Shown here in pieces: positions 40,681-49,744 of a stretch of DNA of 64,000 nt. The notes under the pieces were generated by a model. That model was not told where the DNA came from, did not search any database, and was given only the letters and a program-made list of their open reading frames with translations. The stretch's first letter is position 1; each line of letters begins with the position of its first letter. The stretch is taken from assembly GCF_017873185.1 (NCBI RefSeq), contig NZ_JAGGJX010000001.1, positions 1,054,001 to 1,118,000 of the forward strand. Reading direction: 5' to 3'. Source of the DNA: Metaclostridioides mangenotii. Lineage in GTDB: Bacteria; Bacillota; Clostridia; Peptostreptococcales; Peptostreptococcaceae. Made by a program: the position numbers and the translations under genes.

Positions 40681-41742
40681 TTACTCTTCATCTCTATTTT
40701 TGTTGCTACCTTTTACATCGTTATCGTCTTTGTCGTTATCACTTTCTTTTGAATAATCTTTTATAAACTCTTCTATATCCTTTACTACTTCACCTTTAGA
40801 AAACTTTATACCTTGGTTTATAGCGTTTTTTATAGCATTAGAATCTGAACTACCATGAGCTTTTATAACTCCGCCTTTTAAACCTAAAAGAGGGGCTCCT
40901 CCATACTCAGCGTAATCCATAAAGTTCTTCAGTTTTTTTAGTTCATCTTTTAATAAAAGTGCTCCTATCTTGCTCTTAGTACTAGATACAAAAGTCTGCT
41001 TTATCAGATCTAGCACTGAAAGCGCAACACCTTCTGCTGATTTAAGAAGCATATTTCCTGTAAATCCATCACATACTATTATGTCTGTATAAGAATTAAG
41101 TATCTCTCTAGCTTCAACATTTCCGATAAAGTTTAGTTTTAATTTTTTAATATCTTCAAAAGATTTTTTAACTAACTCATTTCCTTTACCTTCTTCTAGC
41201 CCTACATTTGCAGTAGCAACTCTAGGGTTATCCATACCCAGTACCTTTTTAGAGTATATACTGCTCATAGCTGCAAACTCACAAAGGTTTTTCGGTTTAC
41301 AATCTGCATTGGCTCCACAGTCTGCAATTAAAGTCATTCCGCCTTTTACATTCGGGATCGCCGAACAAAGACATGGTCTATCTACTCCTTTAATTCTTCC
41401 AACTACAAACAGTCCACCTGCAAGAAGTGCACCTGTATTACCAGCTGAAATTACCGCATCCGCTTTTCCCTCTTTTACAAGGTTAAGTGCTACTACCATT
41501 GAAGAATCTTTCTTCTTTCTTATAGCTTTAACGGGTTTATCTTCATTTTCTATAACTTCAGTAGTTCCCAATATCTCTAATTTACTTTTATCAAATTCAT
41601 ATTTGGAGAATTCTTTTTCTAATATTTCTTTATCTCCTGTTATTACAATATCTATATTGTATTCCTTAATTGCCTCAACCGCTCCTTCAACATTTGAAGA
41701 AGGTGCATTATCTCCGCCCATTCCATCAATAACTATTTTCAT
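40681..41742 (-). CDS. plsX: phosphate acyltransferase PlsX
   Basis: A 353-residue PlsX that makes acyl-phosphate from acyl-ACP for phospholipid synthesis. Family features: IVIDGMGGDNAPSSNVEGAVEA at the start, VSAGNTGALLAGG about residue 95, ALIADCGAN-like TLIADCGANADCKP and DGFTGNMLLKSAEGVA. C-terminal tail is highly charged (KESDNDKDDNDVKGSNKNRDEE). ATG 41742 lies seven bases after AGGAGG. Second gene of the FapR operon. Confidence 0.95.
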   Translation of the reverse strand: MKIVIDGMGGDNAPSSNVEGAVEAIKEYNIDIVITGDKEILEKEFSKYEFDKSKLEILGTTEVIENEDKPVKAIRKKKDSSMVVALNLVKEGKADAVISAGNTGALLAGGLFVVGRIKGVDRPCLCSAIPNVKGGMTLIADCGANADCKPKNLCEFAAMSSIYSKKVLGMDNPRVATANVGLEEGKGNELVKKSFEDIKKLKLNFIGNVEAREILNSYTDIIVCDGFTGNMLLKSAEGVALSVLDLIKQTFVSSTKSKIGALLLKDELKKLKNFMDYAEYGGAPLLGLKGGVIKAHGSSDSNAIKNAINQGIKFSKGEVVKDIEEFIKDYSKESDNDKDDNDVKGSNKNRDEE

Positions 41743-41783
41743 ATCTTTGCCTCCTATATTCACGAAACTTTATGCAAACAGTT

Positions 41784-41824
41784 AGACTAGTACATACTCA
41801 TTTTGAAATCGTATATACTAGTCT
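41784..41824 (-). promoter_or_regulatory. hairpin between fapR and plsX
   Basis: AGACTAGTA (41784-41792) and TACTAGTCT (41816-41824) form a 9-bp stem extended by four more pairs after one mismatch; the fapR stop codon lies inside it. No T run follows. It may adjust the ratio of FapR to enzymes or protect the processed transcript. Confidence 0.5.
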
Positions 41825-42375
41825 ATCTCTTCAAATATAAAATCTCCTTTAAATACTTGATCGTGATTTCTACTATTTACAACGACTTTTACAAAATGCT
41901 TTCTGTCCTCTTTCTTGTGGACTTCCGCTTTTGCTATGAGTCTATCTTTATTCTCTATCATTGTTATACAATTTATATTTGCAGACCTTAGTACTACCTT
42001 TGGAGCGTTAACTATCGCCATTGCAAGCGAACTTGTCAGAGAAAATACATATGCATCTCTAACTGTATTGGTCTTTGTATAAATCATATCATCCGTGATC
42101 TCTAGCATGGATATACCAAGTTGCCCAACAGATAACTCTATTATCTCTCCTATTATCTCTTGTTTTCCAAGAGTCTTAACTTTGGAGCCTTGAGTTTCTG
42201 CTATAGTTTTAAGTCTCTCCCTAAGTTCTGGGATGTTTAGACTCATCCTATCAAGCCTTATCGTTTGGATGCTGACATTAAATACACTAGATAGCTCTTC
42301 GTCAGTGTAGAAAGGATCCCCTTCTAAGATCTTAACCAGCTCTTTCTGTCTTTGGGCCTTACTCTTTTTCTTCAT
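41818..42375 (-). CDS. fapR: fatty acid and phospholipid synthesis repressor FapR
   Basis: A 185-residue repressor. The N-terminal DeoR-like helix-turn-helix (FYTDEELSSVFNVSIQTIRLDRMSLNIPELRERLK) is joined by a linker to a hot-dog fold domain (SMLEITDDMIYTKTNTVRDAYVFSLTSSLAMAIV) that binds malonyl-CoA. Malonyl-CoA releases it from DNA, so lipid genes rise with precursor supply. It heads the plsX-fab operon and has an operator in its own promoter (42401-42417). Confidence 0.96.
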   Translation of the reverse strand: MKKKSKAQRQKELVKILEGDPFYTDEELSSVFNVSIQTIRLDRMSLNIPELRERLKTIAETQGSKVKTLGKQEIIGEIIELSVGQLGISMLEITDDMIYTKTNTVRDAYVFSLTSSLAMAIVNAPKVVLRSANINCITMIENKDRLIAKAEVHKKEDRKHFVKVVVNSRNHDQVFKGDFIFEEID

Positions 42376-42400
42376 ATAACCTCCAAATTTATAGCAGTAA

Positions 42401-42417
42401 TTAGTACCAGCTACTAA
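42401..42417 (-). promoter_or_regulatory. FapR operator
   Basis: TTAGTACCAGCTACTAA: a TTAGTA/TACTAA dyad with a 5-nt centre, matching the known FapR operator form (TTAGTACC...TACTAA-like). It lies just downstream of the -10 box, where binding blocks transcription start. Confidence 0.88.
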
Positions 42418-42421
42418 TAGT

Positions 42422-42450
42422 AGTATATAATATCAAATAAAGTTTTTCAA
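42422..42450 (-). promoter_or_regulatory. promoter of the fapR-plsX-fab operon
   Basis: Minus strand: TTGAAA (42450-42445), 17-bp spacer, TATACT (42427-42422). Transcription would start at the FapR operator. I see no other promoter between fapR and fabF, so all eight genes probably form one unit. Confidence 0.82.
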
Positions 42451-42581
42451 CACTAAATTGCTTATTTTATATTAATTAATTTGAATTTATATTATCTAAA
42501 TTTATTTTTTTGCTGTTAATTACTATAATACCTTAAATTAAAACTATATATTCAGTCTCTATTATTCTAGATTCACACTCA

Positions 42582-42633
42582 AAAAAGGTTGTTTCAAAAG
42601 CGATTTAATAATCGCTCTTAAAACAACCTTTTT
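42582..42633 (-). terminator. strong terminator of the yceD-rpmF operon
   Basis: A long stem, AAAAAGGTTGTTT...AAAGCGATT pairing with AATCGCTCTT..AAACAACCTTTTT, with only one or two mismatches and T runs on both sides. It separates rpmF from the fapR promoter region. Between it and the fapR promoter (42451-42581) nothing else is evident. Confidence 0.88.
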
Positions 42634-42693
42634 ACAATCATAAAAATACTAAATATTTTTATTTTAAGCCTTTTCCCATAAGATTGAATCCAT

Positions 42694-42785
42694 CAAAACT
42701 GATTGACCAATCGCTTGTACTAAACAGTCTAATTAAAAGCAATAAATTTTGCTTTAAAACACAAGCAGTCGGTCAATCAGTTTTG
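42694..42785. repeat. 92-nt three-tier palindrome downstream of rpmF
   Basis: CAAAACTGATTGACC (42694-42708) pairs perfectly with GGTCAATCAGTTTTG (42771-42785); inside, GCTTGT/ACAAGC and AAAGCAA/TTGCTTT form two more stems. No T run follows, so it is not a simple terminator. The outer arms share CTGATT/AATCAG with the palindrome at 35335-35425. It may be a small palindromic repeat element or an RNA-stabilising hairpin. Confidence 0.6.
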
Positions 42786-42803
42786 AGGCAACCTCTTTAA
42801 ATA

Positions 42804-42980
42804 CTATTTAGATACTACTTCTTTACCTTTATAATATCCACAATCTGGGCACACTCTGTGTGATAATTTTGGCTCATGACACTGTGGGCAACTTACGAAA
42901 CTAGTTGCTTCCATTTTTGAGTTAGCTGCTCTTCTCATATCTCTTTTTGATTTAGATGTTTTACGCTTTGGTACTGCCAT
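42804..42980 (-). CDS. rpmF: ribosomal protein L32
   Basis: A 58-residue basic protein: [18 protein letters not shown] start, then [20 protein letters not shown], which contains the two zinc-binding CxxC pairs, so it is the zinc-type L32. Directly follows yceD, as in most bacteria. AGGAGG precedes ATG 42980. Confidence 0.97.
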   Translation of the reverse strand: MAVPKRKTSKSKRDMRRAANSKMEATSFVSCPQCHEPKLSHRVCPDCGYYKGKEVVSK

Positions 42981-42993
42981 TTACGCCACCTCC

Positions 42994-43524
42994 TTAGTCA
43001 TTTTTAAATAAGTCTTTTAATTTAGCAAAACGCGGGTCAATATTGCCCTCGTCATTTGTATCTCCATTGCAAGAACATTCTTTTATATTTAAATCAGCTC
43101 CGCATTTGTAACATAGGCCTTTACACTGTTCATCACAAAGAACCTTGCTCGGTAAATTAAAATCCAAGGTCTGTTCTACTATAGTTAATAGATCCATTTC
43201 AGATCCATCGTAGAAAAACGCATCGAAATCTTCGAAATCGTCTTCTACATAGTTTTCCTCTTTAACAAGGAAACCTTGTATATTGTAATTTAAAGGCACT
43301 TTAACATCTTTTAGACATCTTGAACAATTTTCAACAATAGTGAAATCAACATCAACATCTATGTATAATCCAGATTTCGACTTTGTTATCGTACCTTGAA
43401 GATTTAAAGGTGATGCTAAATTAAAAACATCTCCACGATAACTAATAGTACCAATATTTTCACTAAAATTCAAGACTGTCTTTTCAGTTTCTTTTCTGTT
43501 AAGTTTTTCAACACTGATTATCAT
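42994..43524 (-). CDS. yceD: YceD/YlbN family protein (DUF177)
   Basis: A 176-residue protein with the family ending CDEQCKGLCYKCGADLNIKECSC, a Cys cluster likely to bind zinc, and the N-terminal VEKLNRKETEKTVLNFSENI. YceD is required for 23S rRNA accumulation in plants and E. coli and is almost always cotranscribed with rpmF, as here. AGGTG before ATG 43524. Confidence 0.92.
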   Translation of the reverse strand: MIISVEKLNRKETEKTVLNFSENIGTISYRGDVFNLASPLNLQGTITKSKSGLYIDVDVDFTIVENCSRCLKDVKVPLNYNIQGFLVKEENYVEDDFEDFDAFFYDGSEMDLLTIVEQTLDFNLPSKVLCDEQCKGLCYKCGADLNIKECSCNGDTNDEGNIDPRFAKLKDLFKND

Positions 43525-43631
43525 TAAAATTCACCTCAAAACTTTACCAAACTTATTATACAAATCCAGCATTTATTTGTCAAGTATTTTTACTTGATAG
43601 ATGTTTTTCGAAAAATTCAATAAACGCCAAA

Positions 43632-43660
43632 ACATTTGTCATAATTATTATGACAAATGT
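43632..43660 (-). terminator. perfect 29-nt palindrome after ackA
   Basis: ACATTTGTCATAAT, one central base, ATTATGACAAATGT. On the minus strand TTTT follows, so it can end the ackA transcript; the exact symmetry would also suit a protein operator upstream of yceD. Confidence 0.6.
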
Positions 43661-43689
43661 TACGACTTTTTATTAATAAATTTCTATAA

Positions 43690-44886
43690 TTATTTTACTA
43701 GTCTTAATGTATCTCTAGCTATCATTAATTCTTCATTAGTTGGAATTAATAATATCTTAACTTTTGAATCAGCTGTTGATATTACAGTTTCTTTACCTCT
43801 AACGTCATTAGCTTCTTTATCTAATTTCATTCCTAAGAATTCCATATTAGAAGCCATCTCCGCTCTTAAAGCTTTTCCGTTTTCACCAACACCAGCTGTG
43901 AATACTACTACATCTAATCCGTTCATTTCTGCTGCATATGAACCTATATATTTTTGAACTCTCTTAACATAAGTCTCTAGAGCTACTTGAGATCTTTTAT
44001 CTCCTTTAGCTGCTGCATCTTCTATATCTCTAAAGTCTGCAGATACTCCTGACATTCCGTAAACTCCTGATTGTTTATTCATAAGGTTGTCTATTCCGTC
44101 AGCGTCTAAGTTTTCTTTTTTCATTAAGAATGGTATTATAGCTGGATCTATATCTCCACATCTAGTTCCCATTATTAATCCTTCAAGAGGAGTGAATCCC
44201 ATTGATGTATCAACGCATTTTCCTCCGTCTATAGCTGCTATAGAAGCACCATTACCTAAGTGACAAGTTACTATTTTAAGATCTTTTCTATCTTTTCCTA
44301 GCATTTCTGCAGCTCTTTGAGATACGTAATCGTGAGAAGTTCCATGGAATCCATATCTTCTTACACCGTATTTAGTGTATAACTCATAAGGTAATCCATA
44401 TAGGTATGAAGATTCTGGCATTGTTTGATGGAATGCAGTATCGAATACTCCTACCATTGGTACACCTGGAAGTATTGCTTTACAAGCATCTATTCCCATT
44501 ATATTTGCTGGGTTGTGAAGTGGAGCTAAATCTATACACTCTTTAAGAGCTTCTTCTACTTCTGGAGTTATAACTACAGAAGATGCAAATTTCTCACCAG
44601 CGTGAACAACTCTATGTCCAACTGCATCTATTTCTTTCATGTCTTTAACTGCACCGTACTCTGCATCTACTACAGCGTCAAGTACAAGCTTTATAGCATC
44701 TTTATGATCTTTCATAGGTTGTTCGATAACAAGTTTATCGTCTTTACCTTGTTTTTCATGTTTAAGAATTGATCCATCTATCCCAATTCTTTCTACTAAT
44801 CCTATACATAATACTTCTTCACCGTTTGTATCTATTAATTGATACTTTAGTGAAGAACTTCCGCAGTTTAATACTAATACTTTCAT
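43690..44886 (-). CDS. ackA: acetate kinase
   Basis: A 398-residue acetate kinase that makes ATP from acetyl phosphate in fermentation. ASKHA-fold motifs: [63 protein letters not shown], and [10 protein letters not shown]. No pta gene is adjacent here. ATG 44886 lies six bases after AGGAGG; the ATG at 44892 abuts that site. Confidence 0.97.
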   Translation of the reverse strand: MKVLVLNCGSSSLKYQLIDTNGEEVLCIGLVERIGIDGSILKHEKQGKDDKLVIEQPMKDHKDAIKLVLDAVVDAEYGAVKDMKEIDAVGHRVVHAGEKFASSVVITPEVEEALKECIDLAPLHNPANIMGIDACKAILPGVPMVGVFDTAFHQTMPESSYLYGLPYELYTKYGVRRYGFHGTSHDYVSQRAAEMLGKDRKDLKIVTCHLGNGASIAAIDGGKCVDTSMGFTPLEGLIMGTRCGDIDPAIIPFLMKKENLDADGIDNLMNKQSGVYGMSGVSADFRDIEDAAAKGDKRSQVALETYVKRVQKYIGSYAAEMNGLDVVVFTAGVGENGKALRAEMASNMEFLGMKLDKEANDVRGKETVISTADSKVKILLIPTNEELMIARDTLRLVK

Positions 44887-45265
44887 TTTCATCCTCCTAA
44901 ATTTTATAACAGTTATGTATACAACTCTATATTTGACAAATAATTAAGTTATATTCATTAATATAGCTATTTCACTATATTATTAACGATTTTAACATAA
45001 ACAATATACCACTTTTTTATATAAAAGTATATACCTTTCACGCATTATTTTCAGAATCATGCAACTATATGGCATTTTTTATACGAATAATATAAAAACA
45101 TTATAACAATAATTTTATGTGTGTATAGTTTTGCTATAATAAAGATGTAATCATATTTTATCTACAAATTATAATCAATAAGTATAGTTACATTATACAA
45201 ATACTTTTGGTAAAATTTATATATAATGATAGATATTTAATGATAGATCTTAGAAGGAGAATCTT
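44887..45265. other. A+T-rich intergenic region between ackA and tmcAL (divergent promoters)
   Basis: No gene is visible in these 379 bases. They must hold the divergent promoters of ackA and tmcAL. A possible rightward promoter is TTACAT (45188), 17-bp spacer, TAAAAT (45211); another -10-like TATAAT lies at 45222. I could not settle the ackA promoter. No riboswitch or RNA gene was recognised. Confidence 0.5.
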
Positions 45266-46705
45266 ATGAATATATTAGGACTTATAGTTGAATACAATCC
45301 ATTTCACAATGGCCATCTGTTTCATTTAAATGAATCTAAGAAAAAAACTAATTCCACCCATACTATAGCTGTAATGAGCGGAAATTTTCTACAAAGGGGG
45401 GAACCTGCGATTTTAGATAAGCATACTCGAGCAGAAATGGCTGTCAGAGCTGGAGTAGATCTAGTTGTAGAGTTACCTACTCTTTACGCTTGTCAAAGCG
45501 CTGAGCTGTTCTCACAAGGCGCCATAACTACATTAAATTCATTGAACTGTGTAAATTCTATTTGTTTTGGTAGCGAAGTCGGGGATATAGGCATTTTATA
45601 TACAATTGCCGATATTTTATCATCTGAACCTTTAGAATTTAAAACTTTTCTAAAAAGTTATCTAGACCTTGGAATGCTTTTTCCAGTTGCTAGAAGTAAA
45701 GCTCTTATAGATTATATAGGACAAATTAAATCAGATGACAACTATACGGGCGAAGAAGCTACTTATTTTTCTAAATACAACACGTTCTTAGATGATATTG
45801 ATGATATTGAAAAAGTTTTAAACAATCCAAATAACATACTCGGTATAGAATACATTAAAAGACTTATAAAATTAAATAGTTCTATTAAACCCCAAACTAT
45901 AAAAAGAATTCAGTCGGAATACAATTCAACAGAGATAACGGGAAATATATCATCTGCAACTGCAATAAGAAATAAATTAAAAAATAATAGTATATTTGAT
46001 TCAAACAGTAACAAGAGTGCATTTGTCTCAAATAGCAACAACTTTTTTAATTCTAACAACAGAAGTACTGGCGAATCTGGCAATAGCAGCGCTGCCTATT
46101 ACAAAGACAATTTAGATACATTAATCGATACAATGCCGTCTACTTCCTACAAAATACTAAAAGATAAATTAGAAGAAAATATTCCACTTATGTACGATGA
46201 AATGTTTTTTGACTCTCTAAAAACTTCCGTATTTAGAGATAAAGAGAGACTCTCTGATTTTTTCGAGGTAAATGAAGGCATTGAAAACAAAATATATACA
46301 GAAGCTTTTTCAGCAATCAATACTTATAATCTCGTTAATTCAGTTAAAAGCAAAAGGTATACCATGACTAAAGTAAAAAGGATTCTAAATAACATCCTTC
46401 TCGGCATAACAAAAGATGAAATAAAAATAGCAAAGGAAATAGATAAGATGCCTTATATTAGAATTCTAGCATTTAACAACAAGGGCCGAGAGATTATTAA
46501 AGAAATTAAAATTAACTCTGATATCAATATAATAAATAAATTCTCAAATATAGAGTTCTTATTAAATAATCCAATGTTTAAAACTCTTATCGAAAGCGAT
46601 ATAAAAGCTTCAAATATATACAACGCAGTATATTTTAAAAGAACCGGGAATAAATTTAAGGGCCCTTACGACTACTATGTACAACCATTTTATCTAAATG
46701 AGTAA
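45266..46705 (+). CDS. tmcAL: tRNA(Met) cytidine acetate ligase
   Basis: A 479-residue TmcAL (YlbM), which uses ATP and acetate to acetylate cytidine 34 of elongator tRNA-Met. Nucleotidyltransferase motifs: [17 protein letters not shown] (HNGH) at residue 5-20, [18 protein letters not shown], and [12 protein letters not shown] Ser/Asn-rich stretch at about 238-280 ([18 protein letters not shown]) enlarges it beyond the usual 390-430 residues. GAAGGAG before ATG 45266. Confidence 0.95.
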   Translation: MNILGLIVEYNPFHNGHLFHLNESKKKTNSTHTIAVMSGNFLQRGEPAILDKHTRAEMAVRAGVDLVVELPTLYACQSAELFSQGAITTLNSLNCVNSICFGSEVGDIGILYTIADILSSEPLEFKTFLKSYLDLGMLFPVARSKALIDYIGQIKSDDNYTGEEATYFSKYNTFLDDIDDIEKVLNNPNNILGIEYIKRLIKLNSSIKPQTIKRIQSEYNSTEITGNISSATAIRNKLKNNSIFDSNSNKSAFVSNSNNFFNSNNRSTGESGNSSAAYYKDNLDTLIDTMPSTSYKILKDKLEENIPLMYDEMFFDSLKTSVFRDKERLSDFFEVNEGIENKIYTEAFSAINTYNLVNSVKSKRYTMTKVKRILNNILLGITKDEIKIAKEIDKMPYIRILAFNNKGREIIKEIKINSDINIINKFSNIEFLLNNPMFKTLIESDIKASNIYNAVYFKRTGNKFKGPYDYYVQPFYLNE

Positions 46706-46780
46706 TTTACTTATTCATAAAAATAACGCCTTACTAATATACATTCTGTATAGAAATAAAATATTATAATTAGGTGATTT

Positions 46781-48010
46781 ATGTATATGAATAATAAAAA
46801 AATCTTTGTATTCTTGGCCCCAGCTTTAGTTGTTTTAATACTCATAATTGGAATTGTGATATTTCCTGTTGAAGCTATATCTGCTGCCAAAGAAGGAATT
46901 GACATATGGATCGATATATTAGTTCCTTCCCTCCTTCCTTTTATAGTAGGGGCAAGCTTGATTGTAGATTTAAAAGTTATAGATATTATAGGTTTTATTA
47001 TAAATCCTATAACAAAATTCGTATTTAACGTATCCGGAAAAGGCGCTTTAGTCTTTGCAATTTCAACTATATCTGGGTACCCAGTCGGAGCGAAACTAGC
47101 TTCTGAACTTAGAATTAAAGATCAAATATCACAAACTGAGGCTCAAAGGCTGGTATCCTTTTGCTCTACTTCTGGGCCTTTATTTATCATCGGATCTGTA
47201 GGAACTGGAATGTTTAAAGATTCTGCTCTAGGTTATTTAATGATTATTTGCCACTACCTAGGCACAATTACGGTCGGACTTCTATTTAGAAACTATGGAT
47301 GGGAATCTCTTCCTGAAAATAAAAAATCTTTAAAAGCAAATATCAAAAATGTTGTAGAAACTAAATATTCTAATAGCAATTTCTTCGTTATGTTTGGAAA
47401 TGCAGTTTATAACGGAGTAAATACGCTACTCACAATAGGAGGATTTGTAATTATATTTTCTGTAGTATTTAGAGTTTTGACTCTATTCAATATAATACAT
47501 ATTATTTCATTTATAATACATATCCCTCTATCTGTGTTCGGCATTACCGAAGAACTCTGCAACGCATTTATAAGCGGTATATTTGAAATAACGATCGGGT
47601 GTAACAAGATCTCACAGGTTATGGGTAGCTCTGAACAAATTAAGGCTACACTTGCCAGCTTTTTAATAGGATTTAGTGGACTTTCAATACTATCACAATG
47701 CTGTACTTTCCTCGCTAAAACAGATATCAATATAAGGCTCTACATATCGAGTAAACTATTGCACGGACTATTTGCCGCAGTATTTTTATTTTTACTATAC
47801 CCTATTTTTAAAACTTCAGTAGTTACGTCAACTTTTAATCTGTCAAACAACATAATATTCGACAATGTCTTATGGGTATCCTACATGAACTACTACAAAA
47901 TCATTATTTACATAACAATTTCGACTTATCTAGTATCTGCTACATTAAAGATGAACAAATTTAGATACTTTTCTAAATATTTTTGCAAAAAGTTTAATAA
48001 AATTAACTAA
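46781..48010 (+). CDS. ylbJ: sporulation integral membrane protein YlbJ
   Basis: A 409-residue polytopic membrane protein (about eight helices) with the YlbJ/nucleoside-recognition pattern: EGIDIWIDILVPSLLPFIVGASLIVDL, ISTISGYPVGAKLASEL and FCSTSGPLFIIGSVGTGMF. Required for normal cortex formation in B. subtilis spores. Adjacent to tmcAL as in B. subtilis (ylbM-ylbJ), supporting a spore-forming host. AGGTG lies before the start. Confidence 0.93.
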   Translation: MYMNNKKIFVFLAPALVVLILIIGIVIFPVEAISAAKEGIDIWIDILVPSLLPFIVGASLIVDLKVIDIIGFIINPITKFVFNVSGKGALVFAISTISGYPVGAKLASELRIKDQISQTEAQRLVSFCSTSGPLFIIGSVGTGMFKDSALGYLMIICHYLGTITVGLLFRNYGWESLPENKKSLKANIKNVVETKYSNSNFFVMFGNAVYNGVNTLLTIGGFVIIFSVVFRVLTLFNIIHIISFIIHIPLSVFGITEELCNAFISGIFEITIGCNKISQVMGSSEQIKATLASFLIGFSGLSILSQCCTFLAKTDINIRLYISSKLLHGLFAAVFLFLLYPIFKTSVVTSTFNLSNNIIFDNVLWVSYMNYYKIIIYITISTYLVSATLKMNKFRYFSKYFCKKFNKIN

Positions 48011-48094
48011 TTAGATGTTAAATATAGTATAATTAATCTTATCAGAGGATCATTATATATACATAGATTATCAAACTGATTGGAGTGATTAATT

Positions 48095-48661
48095 ATGTTA
48101 ACAAGGGCTGTCGAAATTGATGAATACAGGAAAATAATGAAACTATTACACAAGGGGTTTAAATATCTTGAAAATGGCCAAGAAAAGATTTTCAGAAAAA
48201 ACGAAAGAATTGCATTGGCTCTGATGCTTGAAGCAAATTTAGGTCTTAAAATAACGGATATCCTTAAACTTAAGGTCTCAAATTTTAAAGGCAATACTTT
48301 AGAAACAGAAAATAAAAAAACTGGCCAACTTCAAAGTCGACCTATAAACAAAAATATAGTTGAAGTAGTTCAAGAATACGTAGATTACAGAACTCTTCTA
48401 GAAGATGATTACTTGATTGACATAAGAGTTAAAACTATACAAAAACAGCTAAGAATCATATGTAATTATCTGGGACTACAAAATATCAGTACAAATAGTT
48501 TTAGAAAGTTATTTGCAATTACTCAATTCAAAAACAACAATTACAACCTTGAAATAGTAAAAGAGTTATTAAATCACAGCTCTATAGAAACTACTCAAAA
48601 ATATATCGGCGCTTCAAAACAACCTGTGGATGAAGCATATGAAAATTTCTTTATTGAATAA
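48095..48661 (+). CDS. tyrosine-recombinase-like protein, catalytic domain only, altered active site
   Basis: A 188-residue protein covering only the catalytic half of a XerC/D-like recombinase. The usual Arg of GLRI is Lys (LGLKITDI, K52); the beta-hairpin Lys is present (NKKTGQ); the H-x-x-R box reads NSFR (N134, R137), so the His is lost; the later His (LLNHSSIETT, H161) and Tyr (QKYI, Y170) remain. With no core-binding domain and two altered residues, it may be a DNA-binding relic or accessory. TGGAGTG before ATG 48095. Confidence 0.8.
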   Translation: MLTRAVEIDEYRKIMKLLHKGFKYLENGQEKIFRKNERIALALMLEANLGLKITDILKLKVSNFKGNTLETENKKTGQLQSRPINKNIVEVVQEYVDYRTLLEDDYLIDIRVKTIQKQLRIICNYLGLQNISTNSFRKLFAITQFKNNNYNLEIVKELLNHSSIETTQKYIGASKQPVDEAYENFFIE

Positions 48662-48679
48662 CCTGTATATGATATCTAA

Positions 48680-48715
48680 AAAAGACTTAGAAGTTAACAA
48701 TCTTCTAAGTCTTTT
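48680..48715. terminator. bidirectional terminator
   Basis: AAAAGACTTAGAAG (48680-48693) and CTTCTAAGTCTTTT (48702-48715) form a 14-bp stem with an 8-nt loop, giving T residues on both strands. It lies between the convergent integrase-like gene and the coiled-coil gene. Confidence 0.88.
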
Positions 48716-48719
48716 AAAT

Positions 48720-49244
48720 TTACTTTTTTGGTTTTAATTCTTTTCTATTTTCCGCTATTTCTTCTAATATATTCTTTAAATTGTACTCTACACTAGAAAG
48801 TACATCTTCTGCGTACTCAATAGCTCCTACTCTAATTTCATGTGCGACGTTTTCAGATTTTTCTACAAGATCTCTAGCTTGTACTTCAGCTTTTTTCATA
48901 GGCTCACTAGACTCTACATAAGCTTTAACAGCTTCTTCAGAATTCTTCTTCATGCTCTCTACTTCATCTGTATAATCTCTTCTAATTCTTTCAGCTTCCT
49001 TATTCGCTTGTTCAACTATGTTTGACGCCTCTTGTTTAGCTTCACTTATAAGTTTATGTCTCTCTTTATTGATCCATACAGCTTGATTGATTTCTTCTGG
49101 AATTAAGGTCTTTATATCGTTTACCACAGCCATAATTTCTTCTCTATCTACAGTACATTTTTGAGAAAAAGGAAGAGTTGAAGCGTTTTTAACTATCCCC
49201 TCTAATTCTGCAAATAAATCTAATAATTCTAAATCTATCTTCAT
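48720..49244 (-). CDS. conserved coiled-coil protein downstream of coaD
   Basis: A 174-residue helical protein with a central coiled coil (about 55-130: SEAKQEASNIVEQANKEAERIRRDY and so on), of the kind often annotated as ATPase subunit or DivIVA-like in Clostridia. No nucleotide-binding motif is present. It follows coaD by two bases, so it belongs to the rsmD-coaD operon. Function unknown; a role in cell envelope or division scaffolding is only possible. Confidence 0.75.
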   Translation of the reverse strand: MKIDLELLDLFAELEGIVKNASTLPFSQKCTVDREEIMAVVNDIKTLIPEEINQAVWINKERHKLISEAKQEASNIVEQANKEAERIRRDYTDEVESMKKNSEEAVKAYVESSEPMKKAEVQARDLVEKSENVAHEIRVGAIEYAEDVLSSVEYNLKNILEEIAENRKELKPKK

Positions 49245-49246
49245 AA

Positions 49247-49744
49247 CTAATCCCCCTTTTGGTTCTTTTTCTTTAATTCTTTTAAAACAATCTCTGGAAC
49301 CAAGTTTTTGATGTCTGCATCAAATATCAATACTTCTTTTATAAGGGAAGAACTTATGAAAGAATAATTGGTACTACTTGGTAACATTATAGTTTCTATG
49401 TTAGGACTTAGCTCTTTGTTCATTCTAGCCATTTGAAGTTCATATTCTACATCAGTTCCAGTCCTAATCCCTCTAACTAAGGTATCTACTCCATTTTCTT
49501 CACAGTACTTTACAAGAAGTCCATTAAAAGAAACAACCTTTACATTATCTAAATGCCCAATACACGAATCGATTAAATTTACTCTCTCATCAAATGTAAA
49601 TAGACCTTGTTTATTTGGATTATTTAGAACTCCTATCTGAAGTTCATCAAATATATGAGCCGCTCTATTGATTATATCTAAATGTCCATTTGTTATTGGA
49701 TCAAAACTACCAGCAAACATCGCTTTCCTTACTTGCTTATTCAT
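49247..49744 (-). CDS. coaD: phosphopantetheine adenylyltransferase
   Basis: A 165-residue CoaD, catalysing the penultimate step of coenzyme A synthesis. MFAGSFDPITNGHLDIINRA contains the T/H-x-G-H nucleotidyltransferase motif, and YSFISSSLIKEVL is the second ATP-binding motif (ISSS). The gene overlaps rsmD by 8 bases with GGAGGATAAAA before ATG 49744. Confidence 0.97.
   Translation of the reverse strand: MNKQVRKAMFAGSFDPITNGHLDIINRAAHIFDELQIGVLNNPNKQGLFTFDERVNLIDSCIGHLDNVKVVSFNGLLVKYCEENGVDTLVRGIRTGTDVEYELQMARMNKELSPNIETIMLPSSTNYSFISSSLIKEVLIFDADIKNLVPEIVLKELKKKNQKGD

Noticed and set aside
48095-48661. Evidence of a second mobile element at 48 kb
   Set aside because: There are no flanking repeats, att-like sequences or other mobile genes, and the surrounding order is the conserved chromosomal one.
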